A DNA stretch of 64,000 nucleotides, taken from Massiliimalia massiliensis. Its GTDB lineage: Bacteria; Bacillota; Clostridia; Oscillospirales; Ruminococcaceae. Numbering within the stretch: the first letter of the stretch is position 1; every line of letters begins with the position of its first letter. The translations under genes were made by a program, and so were the position numbers. The notes beneath the pieces were generated by a model. The model had not been told where the DNA came from. It was given only the letters and a program-made list of their open reading frames with translations, and searched no databases. Positions 23,789-32,345 of the stretch are shown here, in pieces. The stretch is taken from the NCBI RefSeq assembly GCF_900155615.1, contig NZ_FUHT01000003.1, positions 372,001 to 436,000 on the forward strand, in the 5' to 3' direction.

Positions 23789-25015
23789 TTAAGCGGTTTC
23801 TAACGCATCCAAATAATTTTTCACTTTAGCGTAATAGATGCGGAGGAACTTGGCGGCTCCAGCCACCATGTAAACGTAGAAATGCTTTCCTTCAGTACGT
23901 TTCCGATCCATAAAAAGATACACGGGATTTTCAGAATTAGATTTTCGAAGGAGAATGGTAGTGATCTGAAAGAGGGTCTTCCGAAGATGTGGGGAGCCTC
24001 TTTTAGAAACATGACGAGTTTTTGCGTCAAACATTCCAGACTGATAAGGCGGAGCATCTACTCCGGCAAAAGCCACAAGTGCGTTTTTATTTGTAAATCT
24101 GCGGACATCGCCAATTTCCGCCATCAGCATTGGACCGGTAATCTCACCAGCGCCTTGCATTTCCATAACAACTTCATATTCCGGAAGAAGTGAAGCAAGG
24201 CGCACCATCTCTCCGCGCAGAATCTGCAAGGCATCATAAACGGCATTTAAGCTGTTTACGGCTTGTGTAATCAGGATTTTTGTACTTTCACTTTTGGGAA
24301 AGGTGGCAACAGCATTTTGGGCACAGTCATATATTTTTTCCACATCAACAGTGCGGAAGCAATATCCTTCTTTTTTGCACCATTTCTGGTAGGTCTCCTC
24401 AAAAGAGTGTTTTGAAAGTCCGGCAACGCAATCCCGATGCCAGAAACGTTTTACAAAATCAACCCATTTAAAATGGCCTCTGGTATTGCGGTAGTCAGAG
24501 TGCAAAACATTGTTGATCTTAGGGAATGTCTGATCAAGAAGAGAAATCAATCCATTACGTAAAGTGACACTTGTTCCAAGCGTTCGCTCATAGAGGCGGC
24601 ATTGGGTTTTCAACATTTGGCGAGTTTCATCCTCCGCTGAATATTCCCGCAGCTCTTCCCAAAACGTAAGTCCGTAGTTAGCAATTTTAAGGGAATCAGC
24701 TTTGTCGGTTTTCACATTGCGCAGAGAATTGTCAATGAAGCGATGAATAAGAATAGCGTTAACCACACTTACAAAAAATCCTGCCTGCTGCAAAGCGAGT
24801 GCAATAGGACGCCAATACATCCCTGTATGCTCCATAACTATCCTGATGTTGCCGCCGATACTACGGATTTTTTCCACTAATTCCTTTAATTCCTGGGAAT
24901 TATGTTCGACGCAAAAAGGAGTCAGAACAACCTCTCCGCCCGGTCGGCGGACTGCAACTGTGCTTTTCCCTTTGGAAACATCGATCCCTACCACTGTAAT
25001 TAGTTCATAATTCAT
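23789..25015 (-). mobile_element. IS110-family transposase
   Basis: A 408-residue DEDD recombinase. Start ATG 25015 follows GGGAGGACAAG. The RuvC-like N-terminal domain shows VVGIDVSKGKSTVAVRR (first Asp), MEHTGMYWRPIALAL (Glu), and KTDKADSLKIANYG (two Asp). The C-terminal Tnp20 domain shows GAGEITGPMLMAEIGDV, LVAFAGVDAPPYQSG and SKRGSPHLRKTLF with the conserved Ser. IS110 elements move by a bridge RNA made from the non-coding end, which for this group lies upstream of the gene, here to the right (25016-25514). The precise IS ends were not resolved. Confidence 0.93.
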
Positions 25016-25098
25016 ATCTTGTCCTCCCATGAAAATATACCGGCGACCGCCTTTTACTCATTACCGATTCAGCTTGCGTAGTTATTCGAATGTCCGGG

Positions 25099-25514
25099 AA
25101 ACCGGTATTTCAACCTGCATCAATCGAACGCTGCAATGAGAGGTCGGCTGACAGTTTGCAAAAACGAGCGTATACAGCTCAAGCATAGCGACGTCAGACC
25201 GGCAATCACATTGTAGCTTAGGTAAGAGTAACCATACAAGACGATCCTCGTATGTAACCAAACAAACACCATGTCTTGGCATTTATTTAGCTGTTACTAG
25301 TATCGCAAACCGGTATTTCAACCTGCATCAATCGAACGCTGCAATGAGAGGTCGGCTGACAGTTTGCAGAAACGAGCGTATACAGCTCAAGCATAGCGTC
25401 GTCAGACCGGCAATCACATTGTAGCTTAGGTAAGAGTAACCATACAAGACGATCCTCGTATGTAACCAAACAAACACCATGTCTTGGCATTTATTTAGCT
25501 GTTACTAGTATCGC
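25099..25514 (-). repeat. Two 208-bp direct repeats in the IS110 leader (candidate bridge-RNA region, duplicated)
   Basis: Bases 25099-25306 and 25307-25514 are head-to-tail copies that differ at only two positions that I can see (AAAAAC/AGAAAC and GCGACG/GCGTCG). They lie directly upstream of the IS110 transposase, where the bridge RNA is encoded in IS110-group elements. Each contains a weak minus-strand frame starting at MPRHGVCLVTYEDRL, which I read as an artefact of the structured RNA. A duplicated guide-RNA segment would be unusual. Confidence 0.6.
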
Positions 25515-25594
25515 AAGCATAGCGTTTGGATATCCACCAAACGCACCTTGGGAGAACCCAAACCCCTTAAAACAGACAAACGGAGGTGATGTGG

Positions 25595-27151
25595 ATGAAG
25601 GCGGTGATTTATGCCAGATACAGCAGCGACAATCAGCGGGAAGAAAGCATTGAGGGGCAGCTGCGAGAATGCAAGGAGTATGCGGAGAAAAACGGGATCA
25701 TGATTCTACGCAGCTACATTGACCGGGCACTTTCCGCCAAGACAGATAACCGCCCGGAATTTCAGAAAATGGTGCAGGACAGCACAAAAGGGCTGTTTGA
25801 TACTGTGCTGGTTTGGAAGCTGGATCGGTTTGCCCGCAACCGTTACGACAGCGCCCACTACAAGGCGGTACTCAGGCGAAACGGCGTCAAGGTGGTATCT
25901 GCCACGGAGAATATCTCTGATGGGCCGGAGGGCATTATTCTGGAATCCATGCTGGAAGGGATGGCGGAGTACTATTCAGCGGAGCTGGCGCAGAAAATCA
26001 ACCGGGGTCTTACAGAAAATGCGCTGAAAGGTAAAAACAACGGTGGTGGGATTCCACTCGGTTATCAGCTGACCGACGACCAGCATCTCAGAATTGATCC
26101 AATGACTGCCCCGGTTGTGCGGGAGATTTACCAGAGGTATGCAGAGGGAGAAACGGTTCGCAGCATTATCACTTCTCTGAATGAACGGCATATCCTGACG
26201 CAAAAACAGAAGCCATTCCGTCCCAACAGCCTTCACAGCGTGTTGTGTAACCGGAAATACATCGGGGAATATCGGTACAAAGACATCATCATACCAGATG
26301 GTGTACCGAGTATTATTCCCAAGGATTTGTTCGAAAGGGTGCAGATGAGGGTGGAAAAGAACAAGCGGACTCCGGCAAGGACAAAAGCTGAGGAAGAATA
26401 TCTGCTGACCACCAAGCTGTTTTGCGGTCACTGTGGGCGTATGATGATTGGCGAGAGCGGTAAATCCCATACGGGTGCTATCCATCGCTATTACAAATGC
26501 AGCGGTGCCAAGAGAAAGCTGGGCTGCCACAAGAAAGCGGTGAAGAAAGACTGGATCGAACGCATCGCTGTGCAGTATACCATACAGCAGGTCTTTCAGG
26601 ATGAACTGATTGCCCAAATTGCGGACAAGCTGGTAGAACTGCAAAACACAGAGGACAATACTCTCCCACTGCTGCGCAAACAGCTTGCAGATACCAACCG
26701 CGGGATTGAAAATATGCTCAATGCAATTCAGCAGGGAATCCTGACCAACAGCACCAAAGAGCGGCTGGAGGAACTGGAAAAGCTGCAGGAAGAATTAAAA
26801 ACCAGCATTTTACAGGCGGAATTGGAAAGGCCAAAATACAGCCGGGAGGACATCATCGAGTGGATCAGCCGGTTCAAATATGGCGACCCAAACAACAAGG
26901 AATACCAGCGACAGATCATCGATATTTTTCTCAACAGCATTTATGTATTTGACGACCGGCTGGTTTTCACGTATAATTACAAAAACGGGACGCAGACAGT
27001 AACGCTGGCGGACGTTTCTGCGGCCTTCGGTTCGGATTTGAAGTCCTGCACTCCACCACGAAAGAACACACTTTTGTCTACCACGACAGAGTGTGTTCTT
27101 TTTTGCATTCTTTGCTGCAAAGACGCTCTAAACAAACAAAAATCGAGGTAA
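25595..27151 (+). CDS. Large serine recombinase
   Basis: A 518-residue site-specific recombinase. ATG 25595 is eight bases after GGAGG. The N-terminal resolvase domain has VIYARYSSDNQREESIEGQL with the nucleophilic Ser of YARYSSD, VWKLDRFARNR and ESMLEGMAEYYS; the recombinase domain follows (GGGIPLGYQL, HSVLCNRKYIGEYRYKDIII), then a zinc ribbon (CGHCGRMMIGES ... CSG) and a coiled coil. The last about 35 residues run through a hairpin with a T-run (27061-27104), so the natural C-terminus may be near the SCTPPRKNT segment. It probably mobilised the DUF6076 module; attachment sites are not proven. Confidence 0.92.
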   Translation: MKAVIYARYSSDNQREESIEGQLRECKEYAEKNGIMILRSYIDRALSAKTDNRPEFQKMVQDSTKGLFDTVLVWKLDRFARNRYDSAHYKAVLRRNGVKVVSATENISDGPEGIILESMLEGMAEYYSAELAQKINRGLTENALKGKNNGGGIPLGYQLTDDQHLRIDPMTAPVVREIYQRYAEGETVRSIITSLNERHILTQKQKPFRPNSLHSVLCNRKYIGEYRYKDIIIPDGVPSIIPKDLFERVQMRVEKNKRTPARTKAEEEYLLTTKLFCGHCGRMMIGESGKSHTGAIHRYYKCSGAKRKLGCHKKAVKKDWIERIAVQYTIQQVFQDELIAQIADKLVELQNTEDNTLPLLRKQLADTNRGIENMLNAIQQGILTNSTKERLEELEKLQEELKTSILQAELERPKYSREDIIEWISRFKYGDPNNKEYQRQIIDIFLNSIYVFDDRLVFTYNYKNGTQTVTLADVSAAFGSDLKSCTPPRKNTLLSTTTECVLFCILCCKDALNKQKSR

Positions 27152-27159
27152 AATCGCAT

Positions 27160-27196
27160 AAAAATAGCGTCGGAGCACTGTTCCGACGCTATTTTT
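27160..27196. terminator. Terminator after the serine recombinase
   Basis: AAAAATAGCGTCGGA pairs with TCCGACGCTATTTTT around a 7-nt loop. It directly follows the recombinase stop. Confidence 0.9.
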
Positions 27197-27286
27197 ATAC
27201 CTTCCCGCTCCGTTATGCCGCTCTTGCCTAACTTTTTGTACGTGTTACTAATGTTATTTCTTTGCTTCGATAAAGAACGAACAAAA

Positions 27287-27469
27287 GGTGGAACCGAAGG
27301 GATTTGAATGGAAGAAAACTACGTTTGGTTACTTTTTGTCTCAATGAAGGGTCATGCAGCCGATATAGAGTGCGGATTTGAACTTAATAATATTAGAAAT
27401 AATCGTAATTATATGCGAAACGCGTACTGTTGGCAGAAAAAGCATCAATTTTGTTCGAGTCCCGCATCC
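27287..27469. other. Two tRNA 3'-end-like fragments in a gene-less stretch (possible attachment scars)
   Basis: In the gene-less 27197-27490, bases 27287-27308 read on the minus strand as TTCAAATCCCTTCGGTTCCACC, the T-loop-to-CCA end of a tRNA, but the 5' part of the tRNA is missing. On the plus strand 27453-27469 resembles another T-loop/T-stem end (GTTCGAGTCCCGCATCC). Integrases often leave such 3' ends as attachment sites. The first match is good, the second weak. Confidence 0.4.
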
Positions 27470-27490
27470 TGAATGGGTTGTTAGATAAAT

Positions 27491-27516
27491 TCGCAACAAA
27501 TTGCGAGATAATCTCG
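27491..27516. promoter_or_regulatory. Overlapping palindromes upstream of the island's Xre regulator
   Basis: TCGCAA-N4-TTGCGA (27491-27506) overlaps CGAGAT-A-ATCTCG (27504-27516). They lie about 80 bp before the Xre start, next to an AT-rich -10 candidate (TATACT near 27538). They probably are operators for island control. Confidence 0.5.
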
Positions 27517-27595
27517 AAATATTCGACGATATATGCTATACTGTATTCTGTAATATTGTATGCATAATTGCTATCGCTTATAGGAGGCAGAAAAG

Positions 27596-27811
27596 ATGGC
27601 TATTTCTTATAACAAACTGTGGAAATTACTGATCGACAAAAAGATGACACAGGCGGAATTACGCAAAGCTGCCGACATCGCTCCAAACACTATGACCAAG
27701 CTCCGCCGCGACGAACCGGTAAACCTCGCTATCCTCGGCAGAGCCTGCGCCGTGCTCGGCTGCGACATTGGCGATGTAATGGAATTCATTCCGGATAACG
27801 ATGAACAATAA
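27596..27811 (+). CDS. Xre-type regulator of the methyltransferase island
   Basis: A 71-residue Cro-like HTH protein: SYNKLWKLLIDKKMTQAELR, then APNTMTKLRRDEPVNLAILG and ACAVLGCDIGDVMEF. Start ATG 27596 follows AGGAGGCAG. It is 39 bp upstream of the first methyltransferase gene. Small Xre proteins at this position often act as controllers of restriction-modification or defence loci. Ends with TAA. Confidence 0.9.
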   Translation: MAISYNKLWKLLIDKKMTQAELRKAADIAPNTMTKLRRDEPVNLAILGRACAVLGCDIGDVMEFIPDNDEQ

Positions 27812-27850
27812 TCCTGTGCTAACTAAAAATATTTAGGAAGAAGATTGAAT

Positions 27851-29452
27851 ATGCAAACTATCGAAAAGCTTTTTTCAATGCCTCTGCCATCAACACGTTC
27901 AGGGGTGTTTAATAATACTTTTCCCTATCCGACAAGGATATCCCCAGAGGCGATAGCAGTTTATATTGCTTGTATGACAAAACCGGGTGACACAGTGTTG
28001 GATGCTTTTTCTGGAAGCGGCAGCACCGGCATTGCTGCGTTGCTATGTGAGCATCCCACTGAACAGATGAAGAATCTGGCAAAAAGCTTTGGTGTTGAAC
28101 CAGTATGGGGTAAACGCAATGCTGTTCTATATGAAATTGGAACATATGCTTCGTTTGCAACCAAAACATTAGTAAATGGGCTATCAGCATCAGAATATAA
28201 AAAGGCCGTTGATTCGTTTGTTAAAGAAGCCGGAGAATTATTAGGAACGGTCTATGCCGCGATTGATCCGGAAGGACAGAAAGGTGTTATTCGGCATGTG
28301 ATTTGGAGTGACATGCTGATCTGTCCGACGTGCAATAGTGAAATTTCTTATTTTAAGCACGGCACAACAAGAAATCCAGTAAGTTTTGTTGACCTAATCA
28401 CTTGTCCGTGTTGTGGACGGCGCCATAGCGTTGCCGATATGCCTTTCGCTACAGAAGAACACTTTGATCGCGTGCTGGAAGCTAAGGTCGAAAGGAAAAA
28501 GCGTATTCCAGCGTGGATATATGGCACAACAAACGGAAGAAACTGGGATCGCGAAGCCAATGAAACAGATATTGCTGAGTACCATGAGCTGGAGGAATCG
28601 CTAAATATTACCTCTGAACCCAAAAGTATAACATGGGGCGAGCTGCATCGTGCGGGATATCATTTTGGTATAAATTATCTTCACCAGTTCTATACAACGA
28701 GGAATTATGCGGTCATGCTGAGGCTTTGGAATCTTGCTGACACATATCCATCAAGTATTGCAGATGCCTTAAAACTATTGCTTCTGAGCTATAACGCAAC
28801 GCATTGTACGCTTATGACTCGCGTTGTTGCTAAGAAGAACAGCAAAGATTTTGTGTTGACTGGCGCACAGAGCGGTGTTCTCTATATAAGTAAAATCCCT
28901 GTGGAAAAAAACATTTTACTTGGATTAAAAAGAAAATCTAAGCCGTTTTATGATGCGTACTTACAGTTAGAAAAGTGCACTGGAAACGTTACCGTTCACA
29001 ATGCCTCAAGTGCTAGCATGACAGAAGAAGATAATAGTATTGACTTCGTTTTTACAGATCCTCCCTTCGGAGATTATATTCCTTATGCGGAAGTCAACCA
29101 AATCAATGAGCTGTGGTTGCAAACTCAAACCAAACGCGCAGATGAAGTGATAATCAGCGCGTCACAGAACAAGGGATTATCCGAATATCAGTCGATGTTG
29201 GCTGTTGTTTTTGGTGAAATACAGCGAGTCTTAAAAAAAGAAGGACATGCTGCCGTTGTATTCCATGCAGCAAAAGCGAAAGTGTGGGATGCGTTCAGCA
29301 AAGCCATAACAAGCGCCGGTATGCAGGTGGTATTTTCAGGTATATTGGATAAAAGACAGGCCAGCTTTAAACAGATCGTTTCGGATGGTTCAGTACAAGG
29401 AGATCCGTTATTCCTGCTACATAAAAAAATGCTGACGTTCAGAAAACAATGA
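27851..29452 (+). CDS. DNA methyltransferase with an inserted zinc-ribbon domain
   Basis: A 533-residue SAM-dependent DNA methyltransferase; ATG 27851 follows AGGAAGAAG. The SAM motif DTVLDAFSGSGSTGIAAL is near residues 47-65 and the catalytic motif TDPPFGDYIPY near 401-411, an order typical of N4-cytosine/N6-adenine enzymes. Between them is a treble-clef-like zinc ribbon (CPTCNSE ... CPCCGRRH, about residues 157-195). Target base and sequence cannot be read. First structural gene of the island; the stop overlaps the next start by ATGA. No restriction domain is visible in it. Confidence 0.85.
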   Translation: MQTIEKLFSMPLPSTRSGVFNNTFPYPTRISPEAIAVYIACMTKPGDTVLDAFSGSGSTGIAALLCEHPTEQMKNLAKSFGVEPVWGKRNAVLYEIGTYASFATKTLVNGLSASEYKKAVDSFVKEAGELLGTVYAAIDPEGQKGVIRHVIWSDMLICPTCNSEISYFKHGTTRNPVSFVDLITCPCCGRRHSVADMPFATEEHFDRVLEAKVERKKRIPAWIYGTTNGRNWDREANETDIAEYHELEESLNITSEPKSITWGELHRAGYHFGINYLHQFYTTRNYAVMLRLWNLADTYPSSIADALKLLLLSYNATHCTLMTRVVAKKNSKDFVLTGAQSGVLYISKIPVEKNILLGLKRKSKPFYDAYLQLEKCTGNVTVHNASSASMTEEDNSIDFVFTDPPFGDYIPYAEVNQINELWLQTQTKRADEVIISASQNKGLSEYQSMLAVVFGEIQRVLKKEGHAAVVFHAAKAKVWDAFSKAITSAGMQVVFSGILDKRQASFKQIVSDGSVQGDPLFLLHKKMLTFRKQ

Positions 29453-29646
29453 CGAGTGTACAGGTACTTGACAGCGTGATTAGGGACAATGCACATAATC
29501 GCAGTTTTGACGCAAGAAGATGCTATTCCGTGTATATCGGAAAATGTTTTGAATTCGGAATAACCGAAACAATGGACGCAAAAGATGTCTACGAATATTA
29601 CCGCCTACGAAAAGAGGCAGAGAAAAATGATGAAACAATCACATAA
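29449..29646 (+). CDS. Small conserved-looking protein between two methyltransferases
   Basis: A 65-residue protein (MTSVQVLDSVIRDNAHNRSF onward) with a KxxEYYRLRKEAEK tail. It overlaps the upstream gene by 4 bp and the following methyltransferase by 20 bp, which supports real, coupled translation. No known domain. It may be a specificity or stabilising subunit; this is only inferred from position. Confidence 0.6.
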   Translation: MTSVQVLDSVIRDNAHNRSFDARRCYSVYIGKCFEFGITETMDAKDVYEYYRLRKEAEKNDETIT

Positions 29647-31207
29647 TACAAGCCATCAAAAGCGATATGGGCAATACTTTTCTGGGAATAAAGTAGCTGA
29701 ACTGTTATCAGCGTTGCTGCCATCAAGTCGACTCTATTCTTCTGCCATAGATCCAATGGTAGGAGTGGGCGATTTGCTGTTGCCGGCCATTCAGAAAGTG
29801 CAGCCCAATTCAAACGTTGTTGGCGTAGAAATAGATGCTCCCATCGCTGAACAATGCGCGCAGCGTCTATCATCCGCAAGAATAATCAAGGGGGATTCTT
29901 TTTGCAGCAAACAAATTATCATACCAGGTGGTTGGGATTTAGTCATTACAAACCCACCTTATGTTAGATATCAGCTGCAAAAGGATGAGCACAGCGTTAT
30001 TCCGTCCAGCGCAAAAATACGACACAACTTGTGCAAACAGATTTCAACAATGCAACATTTGAGTGCACCAGATAAAGCGTTCTTTTTGAAGTTGGCTCAG
30101 AATTACTCTGGCTTGTCAGATATGGCGGTTCCTTCGTGGCTGCTTTGCGCGTCACTGTTAAGTAATAAAGGCGTTCTGGCCATTGTAGTGCCAGAGGCAT
30201 GGTTGAATCGAGAGTATGCAGCTCCAATTCGTTATATGTTGTTGAAATGTTTTGACAATATTGTTGTTGCACGAGATGTGGGCACGTGCTGGTTTGAGAA
30301 CGCATTAGTTCGCACCTGTTTGGTTGTTGCAGAACGGTCAAATACTGTTACTTTCAATGAGGGACTAAAAAAGAATATATACCAAATCGATCTTGGCGCC
30401 AACCTTGTGGGTGCAACTTCTTTGATAGAAAACATGTATTTTGAAGGGCACTGTAACTACGCTGCGATTGTAGAGTTGCTGCTGTGGAAGATGAATGTTT
30501 CTGGAAATGGATATACGGCGCATAGCTATGATGCAACTTCTGCTTTTTCGGACCTAATAAGTATTGCAAAGTACGCAAAATGGACAGCACAAGAGGAACG
30601 AAGCGCCGTTACCTCAAATAGTGTTCTTCCAGCTGAACTTACAAAAATCATAGGATCACGAAACCATCCGGATTATGTTTCTCTGTCTGACCTGGGGATT
30701 ACATGTGGACAGGGATTGCGCACAGGAGCCAATGATTTTTTCTATATGGAAATCGTTTCCGAAGAATCGCAATTCTACATTGTCAGAGGAAAATCTTGGT
30801 GCAAGCAACTGCAGAGCTTTTCCGTGAAAAAGAATAATATCATAAAAGTGGTTCAAAACCGCAGCAATGTGGACGGTTTGGTTGTAGTTCCTGCAGAATT
30901 GGGTTTTGGCGTGTTACGCATTTCTAATGAAATCCGCGCCACTGATAGGGCGAGTTGTAGTCGCAAAAAATTCAGCGAAATACGTGTTTTATCTGACGCG
31001 CTAACTGGTTATATCGGTGCAGGAGAAACATATGTCGACTCTCGTGGGCGGCACTTCAAAGAATATAGTGCCGTTTCGCCCAACGAAAAAAAGGACGATT
31101 CTGGATTCACGAGTTATTGGTATATGCTCCCCAGTTTCACAAAACGGCATTTACCGGATTTGTGTGTGACAAGAATTAATTCAATGCTCATGTACGGTAA
31201 GGAAGCA
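29627..31207 (+). pseudogene. N6-adenine DNA methyltransferase, 5' part, interrupted by a mobile element
   Basis: ATG 29627 opens a gamma-type N6-adenine methyltransferase: RYGQYFSGNKVAELL, SAIDPMVGVGDLLLPAI (motif I, residues 40-54), VVGVEIDAP, and WDLVITNPPYVRYQL with the NPPY catalytic motif at residues 109-112. A target-recognition-like part follows (ITCGQGLRTGANDFFY). After Glu526-Ala527 (GAAGCA, 31202-31207) homologous sequence stops, and the open frame runs on to 31291 within the inserted element. The missing end is found at 43273-43656 in the matching frame. Restored length would be about 654 residues. In the present state the protein lacks its C-terminal recognition helices. Confidence 0.85.
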
Positions 31208-31462
31208 AGCAACCGAAAACAAGAGATAGACCGCCAGCACTACACTATTCCGAACCAAAGACCAAAAGATAAGCATTGTGGGAAAATCTAAACTTTTGGA
31301 TTTTCCTACAATGCCGACTACGGCGGAATCCCTCCCACTCCTTATATCTTTCTTTCCGTATACATTGAATTTGTATTTAGTAAATGCTATAATGTCCCTA
31401 TTCAAATTATAAATGTGTTGAATTAGTTACATGTACATATTTTTTGTGCCGGAGGAAGTGAA

Positions 31463-31984
31463 ATGAAACAAAAAATTTATCTCATTACAGGCTTAATGGC
31501 TTCTGGAAAATCTACAGTTTCCGATTTACTGGCAAAATCAATAGAAAAATGCGTCCATCTTCGTGGTGATGTGTTCCGAAAAATGATTATTTCAGGCAGA
31601 GAAAATATGTCAGCTACCCCATCAGCGGAAGCAGTCCGCCAGCTGTACCTTCGATACAAATTGACTGCTGATGCGGCAAGGTCATACTTTGACAACGGCT
31701 TTTCTGTAGTGATCCAAGATAACTACTACGGTGATGAATTAAACCGAATGATAAATTATCTGCATAAATACCCTGTTGAGGTTGTCGTTCTTTGTCCAGA
31801 TGTGGAAACAATAAAAGAAAGGGAACGATACAGGGAGAAAACAGGCTATTCCGGCTTTACGGTTGAAACCTTATACGATACATTTATGCAGACAACACCA
31901 CGGATCGGCTTTTGGCTGGACAATTCCAATCAAACACCACAGCAGACAGCAGAAACCATTCTGAACACCAGGAAGCCGGTATGA
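31463..31984 (+). CDS. P-loop kinase/phosphotransferase-like protein
   Basis: A 173-residue protein, ATG 31463 after GGAGGAAG. It shows Walker A ITGLMASGKSTVSDLLA, HLRGDVFRKMI, VVIQDNYYGDELNRMI and a lid-like VETIKERERYREKTG. This is the size and motif order of small-molecule kinases such as chloramphenicol phosphotransferase and of zeta-toxin-like kinases. Being cargo beside a tetracycline-resistance gene, it could phosphorylate an antibiotic, but there is no direct evidence. Confidence 0.7.
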   Translation: MKQKIYLITGLMASGKSTVSDLLAKSIEKCVHLRGDVFRKMIISGRENMSATPSAEAVRQLYLRYKLTADAARSYFDNGFSVVIQDNYYGDELNRMINYLHKYPVEVVVLCPDVETIKERERYREKTGYSGFTVETLYDTFMQTTPRIGFWLDNSNQTPQQTAETILNTRKPV

Positions 31985-32046
31985 TTGTTACATATAAGGG
32001 GAAGAAAAATTTCTTTTAAGTACTTTCTTTCCTAAAACTGATGTGA

Positions 32047-32311
32047 TATAATAGCTTCATTCCAGAAAAGGAGTAAAAAATATGCGGCAAGGTATTCTTA
32101 AATAAAACTATAATCAAATAGTGGGAACAAAGAATTATGATAGCTCCTTTTGTGGGGGCTTGGTTTTTTGTACCCAATTTAAGAATACTTTTGCCTTATC
32201 AATTTTGACATATTCAAAAAACAGCAATCACAAATAGGTGTATGCTGTATATGTGTATGTCCGCAAATTAGAATCCCCAGTGGTAAAAGTATTTTACTGC
32301 TGGGGATTTTT
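32047..32311 (+). promoter_or_regulatory. Leader and attenuator of the tetracycline-resistance gene
   Basis: A -10 TATAAT near 32047-32052 is followed by a ribosome site and a leader peptide MRQGILK (32082-32105). The leader codons (GGCAAGGTATTCTTAAAT) are complementary to a downstream segment around 32180-32200, so ribosome position can change folding. A second, strong terminator AATCCCCAG/CTGGGGATT plus T-run lies at 32272-32311, before the tet ribosome site. This is the usual tetracycline-sensing attenuation layout of ribosomal-protection genes. Confidence 0.75.
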
Positions 32312-32345
32312 ATGCCCTTTGGGGCTGTAAAGGGAGGACAATCAC

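Noticed and set aside
25082-25490. Twin minus-strand peptides beginning MPRHGV in the IS110 leader
   Set aside because: They exist twice only because the DNA is duplicated, lack good ribosome sites, and lie in the presumed bridge-RNA region.
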